Assembly (NCBI RefSeq): GCF_018812025.1
Contig: NC_063054.1
Coordinates: 33,404,065 to 33,468,064 of the forward strand
Reading direction: 5' to 3'
Source of the DNA: Megalobrama amblycephala
Taxonomy: Eukaryota; Chordata; Actinopteri; Cypriniformes; Xenocyprididae
Length of the DNA: 64,000 nucleotides
The notes below the pieces were generated by a model. That model saw only the letters and a list, made by a program, of their open reading frames with translations. It was not told the origin of the DNA and searched no databases. Below are positions 46,832-58,400 of this stretch, one piece after another. Position 1 is the first letter of the stretch. Each line of letters opens with the position of its first letter. The position numbers and the translations under genes are program-made.

Positions 46832-49800
46832 GGGGTGGCGGTGCCACCGGGCTTGGGCCCGCCATCGCTGCTCGCAGCTATATTTATTTTTATTTTTATT
46901 TTTTTTATTTTTTTTTCCGTCTTCCGGGGCTTTTTGGGGGCCTTAACATGCTCAAAAACTCTTGAAAATTGGCACACACATTGGAATCCGCGGCCATTAG
47001 GACGCCGGAGAGGCTGGTACCCGGGCGTGGCAGGGGGGCTCGACAGCGCCCCTTGAAAAAGTCTGAAAATTTGGTCCATATATTAAACACGCTTGCACGT
47101 ATTAGTATGAAAACTCAGTACACATATAGACCTCATCGGGCCGAACAACTTTCGTGCTCTAAGTTAAACACCACGCCAACAGGAAGTCAGCTATTAAGGG
47201 TTGTTTGAAAAACGCATGCTCTGGAATTTGATATACTCCTCCTAGACGATTAATCCGATCGCCACCAAACTCGGTCAGCATGAAGTCAAGACACTGATGA
47301 TTAAAAATTGCCAGGGGATTTTTGATATCTCGAACGGTTTGGCCGTGGCGAGGCAACGAATTTATGGCGAGAAAAAGGAAACAGGAAATGTGTTATAACG
47401 TCTGCATACATATATTGATCTTTATGAAACTTCACGAGTGTGTTCGTTATAGGAGTCTGATCACATGGATGTGACTATTGTGAGTCAAAGTTATAGCGCC
47501 ACCAACTGGCAGCAGGAAGTGTATCACTTTTTGAAATGTTTTGAGATCACCCTCTTATTTTTACCTGATTTGCTTCAAACTTCATCAGTGTAATGTCAAT
47601 ACACAGCAGATGTAGACCTATGACAGGATTTTTGATATTTGAAATATTGTTGCCATGGCAACAGGTCAAACTGTAATAATATTCTTGAGTGTTTTTGAGG
47701 CTCTTAACATGCTTCAAATTGCATGAAACTCGACACACACATCAATATTGTCAACCAGTAGACATGGACAAAGCCATAGAAATGGGCGTGGTGGAGGGGC
47801 TCAGTAGCGCCACCTTTTGACAAAAGTGGGGGGGTTAGTTTTTCCTACAATCACCAAACTCGGTACACATATTGTTCTCATCAAGCCGGACAATTTTCTA
47901 ATTTACATTCATTAGCTCCGACCAACAGGAAGTCAGCTATTTTTGGTTTGAATGTTAATTTTTTGAAAAAACAGGCTATGAATTTTATACTACTGCTCCT
48001 ACAGGGTTTATCCAATTTACACCAAACTTTTTTTAACTTGTTGCTAACACATTGAAGTTGTTTAATTGCAAACGGATTTTGGATATCTCAAACGGTTTGG
48101 CCGTGGCGAGGCAACGAATTTATGGCAAGAAAAGGGAAACAAAGTGTTATAACTTCTGCATACATTAATTGATTTTGATGAAACTTCGGCTTAGTCTTCG
48201 TTGTACAAGGCTGATCACATGGATGTGACTATTGTGATTCAAAGTAATAGCGCCACCAACTGGAAGCAGAAAATGTGTCACTTTCAGCATACATTGAGAT
48301 CACCCTCTTATTTTTACCTGATTTGCTTCAAAATTCATCAGAATAATGTTAAACTTGGCACATGTAATCCTTTGAAAATGGGCAGGGAGGAGGGGCTCTA
48401 TAGTGGCACCTTGTAGTGCAGTAAATGTGGAGTGAATTTGACATAGTCCTTTGATGTTTAACCGTTTTAAGTGCCTATTGCCCGCTGTGCACAGTTGCCT
48501 GAAGCCACCGGGGTGGCGGTGCCACCGGGCTTGGGCCCGCCATCGCTGCTCGCAGCTATATTTATTATTATTTTTTTTTTTTTTTTTTTTTTCGTCTTCC
48601 GGGGCTTTTTGGGGGCCTTAACATGCTCAAAAACTCTTGAAAATTGGCACACACATTGGAATCCGCGGCCATTAGGACGCCGGAGAGGCTGGTACCCGGG
48701 CGTGGCAGGGGGGCTCGACAGCGCCCCCTTGAAAAAAGTCAGAAAATTTGGTCCATATATTGAACAAACTTGCACGTATTAGTATGAAACTCGGTACACA
48801 TATAGACCTCATCGGGCCGAACAACTTTCGTGCTCTAAGTTAAACGCCACGCAAACAGGAAGTCAGCTATTAAGGGTTGTTTGAAAAACGCATGCTCTGG
48901 AATTTGATATACTCCTCCTAGACGATTAATCCGATCGCCACCAAACTCGGTCAGCATGAAGTCAAGACATTGATGATTAAAAATTGCCAGGGGATTTTTG
49001 ATATCTCGAACGGTTTGGCCGTGGCGAGGCAACGAATTTATGGCGAGAAAAAGGAAACAGGAAATGTGTTATAACGTCTGCATACATATATTGATCTTTA
49101 TGAAACTTCACGAGTGTGTTGCTTGTAGTAGTCCGATCACATGGATGTGACTATTGTGAGTCAAAGTTATAGCGCCACCAACTGGCAGCAGGAAGTGTAT
49201 CACTTTTTGAATTGCTTTGAGATCACCCTCTTATTTTTACCTGATTTGCTTCAAACTTCATCAGTGTAATGTCAATACACAGCAGATGTAGACATATGAC
49301 AGGATTTTTGATATTTGAAATATTGTTGCCATGGCAACAGGTCAAACTGTAATAATATTCTTGAGTGTTTTTGAGGCTCTTAACATGCTTCAAATTGCAT
49401 GAAACTCGACACACACATCAATATTGTCAACCAGTAGACATGGACAAAGCCATAGAAATGGGTCTGGTGGAGGGCTCAGTAGCGCCACCTTTTGACAAAA
49501 GTGGGGGGTTAGTTTTTCCTACAGTCACCAAACTCGGTACACATATTGTTCTCATCAAGCCGGACAATTTTCTAATTTACATTCATTAGCTCCGACCAAC
49601 AGGAAGTCAGCTATTTTGGTTTGAATGTTAATTTTTTGAAAAAACAGGCTATGAATTTTATACTACTGCTCCTACAGGGTTTATCCAATTTACACCAAGC
49701 TTTTTTTAACTTGTTGCTAACACATTGAAGTTGTTTAATTGCAAACGGATTTTGGATATCTCAAACGGTTTGGCCGTGGCGAGGCAACGAATTTATGGCA

Positions 49801-51905
49801 AGAAAAGGGAAACAAAGTGTTATAACTTCTGCATACATTAATTGATTTTGATGAAACTTCGGCTTAGTCTTCGTTGTACAAGGCTGATCACATGGATGTG
49901 ACTATTGTGATTCAAAGTCATAGCGCCACCAACTGGAAGCAGAAAATGTGTCACTTTCAGCATACATTGAGATCACCCTCTTATTTTTACCTGATTTGCT
50001 TCAAAATTCATCAGAATAATGTTAAAACTTGGCACATGTAATCCTTTGAAAATGGGCAGGGAGGAGGGGCTCTATAGCGGCACCTTGTAGTGCAGTAAAT
50101 GTGGAGTGAATTTGACATAGTCCTTTGATGTTTAACCGTTTTAAGTGCCTATTGCCCGCTGTGCACAGTTGCCCTGAAGCCACCGGGGTGGCGGTGCCAC
50201 CGGGCTTGGGCCCGCCATCGCTGCTCGTTTTTTTTTTTTTTTTTTTTTTTTTCCGTCTTCCGGGGCATTTTGGGGGCCTTAACATGCTCAAAAACTCTTG
50301 AAAATTGGCACACACATTGGAATCCGCGGCCATTAGGACGCCGGAGAGGCTGGTACCCGGGCGTGGCAGGGGGGCTCGACAGCGCCCCCTTGAAAAAAGT
50401 CTGAAAATTTGGTCCATATATTAAACACGCTTGCACGTATTAGTATGAAACTCAGTACACATATAGACCTCATCGGGCCGAACAACTTTCGTGCTCTAAG
50501 TTAAACACCACGCCAACAGGAAGTCAGCTATTAAGGGTTGTTTGAAAAACGCATGCTCTGGAATTTGATATACTCCTCCTAGACGATTAATCCGATCGCC
50601 ACCAAACTCGGTCAGCATGAAGTCAAGACACTGATGATGAAAAATTGCCAGGGGATTTTTGATATCTCGAACGGTTTGGCCGTGGCGAGGCAACGAATTT
50701 ATGGCGAGAAAAAGGAAACAGGAAATGTGTTATAACGTCTGCATACATATATTGATCTTTATGAAACTTCACGAGTGTGTTCGTTATAGGAGTCTGATCA
50801 CATGGATGTGACTATTGTGAGTCAAAGTTATAGCGCCACCAACTGGCAGCAGGAAGTGTATCACTTTTTGAAATGTTTTGAGATCACCCTCTTATTTTTA
50901 CCTGATTTGCTTCAAACTTCATCAGTGTAATGTCAATACACAGCAGATGTAGACCTATGACAGGATTTTTGATATTTGAAATATTGTTGCCATGGCAACA
51001 GGTCAAACTGTAATAATATTCTTGAGTGTTTTTGAGGCTCTTAACATGCTTCAAATTGCATGAAACTCGACACACACATCAATATTGTCAACCAGTAGAC
51101 ATGGACAAAGCCATAGAAATGGGCGTGGTGGAGGGGCTCAGTAGCGCCACCTTTTGACAAAAGTGGGGGGGTTAGTTTTTCCTACAGTCACCAAACTCGG
51201 TACACATATTGTTCTCATCAAGCCGGACAATTTTCTAATTTACATTCATTAGCTCCGACCAACAGGAAGTCAGCTATTTTGGTTTGAATGTTAATTTTTT
51301 GAAAAAACAGGCTATGAATTTTATACTACTACTCCTACAGGGTTTATCCAATTTACACCAAGCTTTTTTTAACTTGTTGCTAACACATTGAAGTTGTTTA
51401 ATTGCAAACGGATTTTGGATATCTCAAATGGTTTGGCCGTGGCGAGGCAACGAATTTATGGCAAGAAAAGGGAAACAAAGTGTTATAACTCCTGCATACA
51501 TTAATTGATTTTGATGAAACTTCGGCTTAGTCTTCGTTGTACAAGGCTGATCACATGGATGTGACTATTGTGATTCAAAGTCATAGCGCCACCAACTGGA
51601 AGCAGAAAATGTGTCACTTTCAGCATACATTGAGATCACCCTCTTATTTTTACCTGATTTGCTTCAAAATTCATCAGAATAATGTTAAAACTTGGCACAT
51701 GTAATCCTTTGAAAATGGGCAGGGAGGAGGGGCTCTATAGTGGCACCTTGTAGTGCAGTAAATGTGGAGTGAATTTGACATAGTCCTTTGATGTTTAACC
51801 GTTTTAAGTGCCTATTGCCCGCTGTGCACAGTTGCCCTGAAGCCACCGGGGTGGCGGTGCCACCGGGCTTGGGCCCGCCATCGCTGCTCGCAGCTATATT
51901 TATTG
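46832..51905. repeat. Tandem array of ~1.67 kb units (three complete, plus the start of a fourth)
   Basis: The box ggggtggcggtgccaccggg occurs at 46832, 48510, 50185 and 51848 (periods 1678, 1675, 1663). Units are nearly identical, differing mainly in a T tract after the box and scattered bases. Within a unit, related sub-repeats of about 0.76 kb are visible: aacatgct at 46946 and 47705, gatcacatggatgtgactat at 47459 and 48211, and a shortened third version near 48380. Each unit has phrases such as tagcgccaccaactgg and aacaggaagtcagctat. No gene is supported; the same short minus-strand frame in each unit is a by-product of the repetition. Confidence 0.95.
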
Positions 51906-52388
51906 TTTATTGTTTATTACTGCCTTCATGTGCTCTCAGAATATCGTAAATAGAAATTTCCTAAGTAAAAATTGCACATGAACGCCTTCCCATTTCGAAA
52001 CTTGAATGCGATGAGTTCGTAATCACGACTTCAGAAGTGGGAATTATCACATTTCCAGTTTGTTTTTTTATGCCCTTCACTCATTTACTTCCCTCAGTCT
52101 CATTGACTCAAATGTACGTCAATGCTTACGTTGTACAGTGCCAACTTATGGTCTTTTCAATGGCCAAACATAAAACAAACAAGGAAGCAGCTGAGAAAAA
52201 GTAATGTAAAAGTAGCATACATTACTTTCCATAAAAAGGGAAACTATTAATTAGTAATTAGCTATGCTTTTTTCAGGGAGTAATGCAATACTGTAATGCA
52301 TTTTTTAAAGTAACTTTCCCCAACACTGAAACTACATTTTGTTGAATAAAAGACACTAGCCTCTATGTAAATGCACTAATGTACTAAC
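51906..52388. other. Sequence between array and MOXD copy A exon 10
   Basis: No exon. From about 52160 it matches the region after exon 10 of copy B (acaaacaaggaagc, gggagtaa, attgaataaaagacac types), including part of a common fish element whose inner edge is near 52327. The first 250 bp show nothing recognisable. Confidence 0.6.
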
Positions 52389-52448
52389 CCACGTGAGTGT
52401 GTTGCGGTTTTCAGTGTTATATGTGCACTCCACCAGCAATTGGTCACC
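52389..52448 (-). CDS. MOXD copy A exon 10, last visible exon of this copy
   Basis: 60 nt, 20 residues (GDQLLVECTYNTENRNTLTW), phase 0/0. The acceptor is cttgcag|GGT and the donor TGG|GTTAGT. Exon 11 (expected to start GGFS and to carry the catalytic Met) is not present between here and the tandem array at 51905. Confidence 0.9.
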
Positions 52449-55400
52449 CTGCAAGACCAAAAAGTTGCTTAATTTCACTTATTGACAATTTGTATATATA
52501 ATAGTTTGAACCTTTTAGCAATTACCAACTGCACTGTCTTAGTTTTTCCCAAGTTTGTCACTTCCTGATATTCAAAACTGTAGTTTTCATCCACAGCTAG
52601 AAAATCGATCTGTTTTCCCCCTCTGAAGAAGATAAGAATTTACAAAAGATTAATTCACTACAGTAACTTTAGGTTATGCACCACAGAAGAAAGAAAAGCA
52701 CACATTACTTTCAGGTGAACTTTAAGTCAGTCATTGGTCAAAAATGTGTACCTAAAGTGTCCAACTTGCACCTTCCGTCCAGCCAAGTGTGTGTGCATCA
52801 TCACAGAGAACACCTGAAGATCATGTGGCGTCTCCAGAACCTGTAGAGCACAGAGCACAACAGATCATCAGTCATCTGCTGAGTCTGCCTTTGACTGTGA
52901 GAATGTGAGAAGCTAATACATGTATACCTGTGGAATATATGCAGTGTCACACAGGCCGTATGTGAGGAAGGATTTGGCTTTGGGTGGGATGGCGTACCCA
53001 GGGTACACGGCAAGCCCTGTCATCAGAATAGCTGCATCATGCTGACGGAGTTCAGATGTGTAGTAGAATCGCAGACCTGAGTTATCAACTCGACCTGTGT
53101 AGAGAGGAATATTGTTTTATTATGTCATCATGAAATCAAAAGGGGGCGGGACAACCTGTCACTCACATGAGATCGCAGCAGAGAGTGGAACAAGTGCCCG
53201 TCCACTTTTTCAGCGGCATTGGTTCCTGAAGTATTTTTCCATTCATTTCTCCGATAGGGATTTCAAAAAAGTCTTTGTTAAAGCATTTTAAGCCATGAAC
53301 CAAGCCAACCAGCTTACGAGGTGAATCAGCCTTACAAATGTTGATTTGAAGAAAAAAAGTATTTGAAAATCAGACAAAACTACAAGAAGATTGTTGTAGT
53401 ACAAGACTTAACAGCTTTAGTGAGGGAAAGAACTACAATCACAGTAAGGCTATTTAAAGTTTTATAAGTTATCGTTAAAATAGCGATAAAGTATCGTTAA
53501 ATTTCCCTATGGAGAAATTAAATGGAGATTTTACTTCCGGAACATGTTGCACTCTATGGCAAACCACAACGATCCAATCAATTTCTGATGGACAAAATAA
53601 AGTCACCCCCTACATTTTTTCTCATTCGAGAAGCCGTTTCACTCAGATAACTGTCTCACAACTTCCGTTTCATGCTGACTTTAAATATTCATCAAATATG
53701 ATATTTTACATTGTAAACCTCTACTGACTGACCTGCATTTTTATTTGGGTTGTTGTAATGCACTTCAAGCCTGTAGAAAAAATCAACAACATTTCCTCCA
53801 ATTGGAAGTCCTGCCATCTCAGGGAGTTCAAAAGCCTTGAAAAAGATCACCGTGAAAAAAATCACAAAATTAAAAGGTTAGATAGAGGTTCACTCGGTAA
53901 CTTCACCTCAAGTTTTGCATATACTGTAAATATATGAATAGTATTTCAATGATAAAGTAATATTGTCTAAAAAAATTAAAAACGAATCATTCTTTTGAAG
54001 CAGATATTTTCGGTGAACCAGCTGAATCAGTATGGGATTAAATTCCTGCCTAAAGTATTGCAGTCACGGATCAAAAATTAATAAGCATGAATCAAAAATT
54101 TAAAAACACAGAACCAGTGGACCAATGGTAACGCCTTAATTTACATGAAAATGCAACATTTGGAAAAGCAAGAGCAGAACGTGGAAAGAAGAGCAAAGAG
54201 AAAAACAGCACAAGCGTAAAAAGGGGTAAAATATAAGCAGAAAATGTAAGAGAGCACAAAGTATAGAGTAATAAACGCAAGGAAAGCAACTTTTAAGAAC
54301 ACATAAACACAAGTTTAAGATTTGTGCAATATAATTTTTAATGTGTTTAATGTTTTGATTCATGCTTATTTTTTTAAATGCGCTTTCTAATTTTTCTATT
54401 CATGCTTATTATATTTCGATCCGTGATTATGTTGTTTGCTATTCTGATCATTTTAGTTTGTGCAATATATTTTTACATGTGTTTTTAAATTTTTGATTCA
54501 CGCTTTTTTTTAACCCCATAAATCAGTTCAGAAAACCCGTCTGAATGATTCACTGAATGAATCAAACTGACCCGATTCTCGATTTTCTAGTCACGGTGGT
54601 TAACGGTTTACTGAAGTGAATAATGGCTTAAATTTGGTTGTTTCTCACATTAAAAATAAAACACTAACCCCTCCGCCAACTCCCCACACAGCAACGGTCT
54701 CCATACACTCTTCCCCTTTGCCTGTGTAACATTCCGCTTCAAGAGGCTCCGTCACACTCGGAGGGCAGCGGTACAGCAGCAGATGATGCACGAGGTCAAA
54801 GTTTGTGATAACAGGCTCAATCTGGAGATAATGAAAGTAAGTCAGATGAAGATTATTGAAAAATCAGTGGATAGAAGTGTGAAGTTCATAGATTCACTTA
54901 CGCGATAAATGTGCTGTTTGCGATCAAAAGTCGGGGCTTTCATGACCTTGCAGTGATAGTAGGTTTGGTTGGCTGGTACAGTGAACTGAAATGATTTTAA
55001 ATGTAAGTATCTCAAGTAACATGTAAAGTGAAAGTTCACACATACTTGTTTTTTTTTATTTTTTTATATTCATTTATTTTTGCATGATTGGTGCCATGTT
55101 TTGAGATCAACATATGTTGGCTACAGTTACAGTAGACTATGTAGGCCTACACTACCATTCAAAAGTTTGTGGCCAGTAAGATATTTTTACTACTTTAATT
55201 CAGTAAATCAGAATATTTGAATAATTTCTGAAGGGTCATGTGACACTCAAGCCTGGAGTAATGATGCTGAAAATACAGCTTTGCTATTACAGGAATAAAT
55301 TACATTTTAAAATTTAATAAAATAGAAAACAGATATTTTAAATTGTAATAATATTTCACAATATTACATTTTTACTCCATTTTTGATGGTGAGCATGAGA

Positions 55401-58400
55401 GACTTCTTTCAAAAGCATTTAAAAAAATCTTACTGACCTCAAAAAGTTTGAACAGTAGTAAATATATGTTCAAAACATGCATTTGCAACAATATGCTTTG
55501 ATCTAGATTAATATTATGCACTACTTTCTTCTTAATCATCTAAATTATTAGCATAATTTTTGCATTATTAAATGGCAGGAAGTGTTAAATGTTAAATTTC
55601 AGTCAAAAACAAAATATAAAAATCTCTTACATTGACCATAGTCACGTCGAAATACTTGCTGTTTGGAGGGTTGACACGAGGCATGTACTTCAACAGGTTC
55701 ACCTCCTTCGTTCCCCTTCGGTTACTATGGTACACGATGTCATCACTCTGTCCGTACGCATAGATCAGCTTCATGGGAAGATTCTTATCATGCAATAAAA
55801 CAAAACACTTTTACTTGATCTCTAAATGGAAAATGAGAAGATCTTTGGCCACCTACTGCACAATATAGTTAAATGCGGTTGACACTCACAAAAGTTTGCA
55901 GTGTGCAAAACGGCCACAGAAAACAGCAATTTGTTTGATCTAGAAATGAAATATTTCTGACTTCTATCAGACAGTCCATCTTCTCAGTTTAAGGAGAGCT
56001 TAGATTGCTGGTTCCCTTATTGATATAGTTCACTTGCATTGCGTCAGTCTTTAGCTGACTCTATGGGGAAACACTTTTCCACTGAGAATGCTGAAGCCAG
56101 ATTGAATCGATTATGTGCACTGTACAAACCTATAGCGCTTCAGCCCGCCAAAACGCTCACCCATCTAAATAAGCAGGGTGAAAATGCCATTTTTCGGAAT
56201 CTTTCTCTTTCAGTGCGAAGATCTTCTCCTCACTGGACTCCAAAGACAGCGAAGAAAGAAGCCTAGCTGTTGACGCACCCCTGCAGCGCTTCTCTTCTAT
56301 CCAGCGAGCTTAAAAGAGCAAATTTCCTGTGTCGTTTTATGCAAAATGTCACGCCACGAGTGAGCACAGTGAGTGCATGCAGAGGCCATGCTCACTGAAA
56401 CAAGCTGCTCTGGTCTCTGTTCTCGTTTAGGAGGTCCGAAGAGGATTTCCCTGATGACAGCATGTCGCTGGCAGCTTTCGATGCAAAGGAGTGGTCGGGC
56501 TACGGAAAGGACTCCGCCTCTTGCCGCCCAAGGATCCAGGTGACAGCTGTATGGCGTGCTCATCCACGTCTTCACGAAGGCCATCGAGGAGCTCAGGTTG
56601 GGATGGAGCTCGCAGCCGCCTCGATGAGTGGTTCCTGCCGGGTGCCGCCAATGGGCCCCTTGCCAGAGACCTACGCTGTTCTTCCCAGAGGTTCACAAAG
56701 AACTCACCAAGTCGTAGCGCATCCCCTACTTGGCTCACGTCCACTCTTCAGCCTCCACTGCAATCATCTCCATTGACGGGGCCAATGAGAAGTCCCCCCC
56801 CCCCTTCCTTGAGGAAGCCATGGCCACACATCTCTGCCCGCCCACAGCCCTGGAATGGAATATTACGGCTGCTCTCCCCTCCAAGCCCTGCAGGAACACC
56901 TCAGCCCTAGAAGGTCAGGCCTACTCGCTGCTGGACAAGCACTCCATACAATAGCGGTCCTGCAGGTCTTTCAGGTCAAACTCCTCTGGTCCATGGACAA
57001 GTCTGGCCAGGACCCCACCACCTTCAAGGAGCTGCACAGCTAAAGACTGATGCAATGCTTGTTCCCATTATCTCAGGGAACCAAGGCTACGTTAGTAACC
57101 AAGATGTTTTGTTTTGTTTTGTTTTGTTTTGTAATGCCATAGTTCCACCCACCATCATTGTTTACATGCAATGAAAGGTAAGGGTTACATTTCTGGTAGC
57201 CATGCAGGGATGCACTGATACTGATTAAAAAAAGTTCAATATTCATGCCTATAGCTGCTGTGCATGAGCTGATAAGCGAAACACGTGGAGTGGATTGAGC
57301 GTGCAGCAGCAAAGACATGCGGGCTTGTTGCATTTGTAGTTTGTAGATGGTCGGATATGCCAAAGAAAGTAAAACGAGGAACAATTTACTAGCATTAACT
57401 GATGGTAAAGAGAGAGCAGGCACTTCTGTTGCATGCTCTTGATTGCTTATCGCTCACTCAACACACATGCATCAACTAAATTGTATATATTAGCAAAAAC
57501 ATGAAATGTTACACAATTTATGTATAATAAGTGGTTCCCTACATTATTACACTGGACAGTGCTTGACAATAAAGATGCCCGATGGCCAGCGTGAATGACG
57601 CTCGGGACAGACGGAACTGTCACTTTTCCGATCAGGCCAGTGCTGCATTGTCATGAAAGTTTATCATTTCAACATGTTTTTAAGTATTGCCCATTTAAAT
57701 ATTCAAGCGCAACTCAATGCACTACTCGCCAGAAATCCGCGCCTCAGACAGCACACAAAATGGAGTTCTCTTTCATGTCTTCTTGTGCTCGAATGGACAA
57801 ATTTACACAAAATTATGTCAAAATGCCTGCATTGGTGAGTATCCTAATGAAATATAGTTGGTTATGTTGTAAGTGAACATAAACAGTTGAGAAAAAAAAA
57901 AGCTTGTGTAACATTATATTGGATCCGTGCAGCTCATAAAGTGACAGAAGCCTAATATACCTGCTGCTCTCTGTGTCCTCAGTGTTGATCTAACAACAAA
58001 GGACAAATAGAAAATCACTCTCTGGTCTTGATTGAATAGTTTTTGGTACTTTAATAAGGATTCATTTGTATTTAATTTATACAGCGAAGACTATGCAGTG
58101 TTATTTTACATTTGATTACTTTATTCAGTTTCTGTACCTGAAAACTACCTGAAAAACATTGTTTTAAAAATTATAAAAATGCAAAATACAGGTATTGGTA
58201 TTCTGTATTGGCGAGTACCAAAAACGAAAGTATTGGTATCGACTTGTTCTGTAAAAAAAAGTTGTAACTATTAGTGCATCGTTAATTTCTGGTGTTCTTG
58301 AACTGCTTTTTCTTTGTAATGGATAGGGAGAAGAAAAAAAACACATTCAGTGGTATTGTAGGCTTACAGTGATGGGTAAATCATTTTCATCACAAGACTC

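Larger units (their letters stand above)
55784..58367. other. MOXD copy A intron 2, holding two transposable-element remnants
   Basis: The largest intron of the copy. A DIRS-like gag remnant (about 56000-57100, plus strand) and a hAT-like non-autonomous element (about 57203-58285) fill most of it. Confidence 0.6.

Noticed and set aside
45753..47079. Open frames of 350-416 codons on both strands
   Set aside because: They are almost entirely the 1000-N assembly gap and carry no sequence information.
47159..51075. The same short minus-strand frames (MPRHGQTVRDIKNP... and MCRVSCNLKHVKS...) in every array unit
   Set aside because: They recur because the DNA repeats. They are short, lack family resemblance, and occur in only one sub-repeat version, with no splice or coding signature.
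46832..51905. CRISPR-like or gene-encoding tandem array
   Set aside because: The units are 1.67 kb and nearly identical throughout with no spacer pattern, and the host is a vertebrate; satellite-type repeat fits better.
56427..56910. Overlapping 100-140 codon frames on both strands that look like new genes
   Set aside because: GC-rich DNA has few stops. The plus-strand phrases fit a decayed retrotransposon gag, and the minus-strand frames have no recognisable features.
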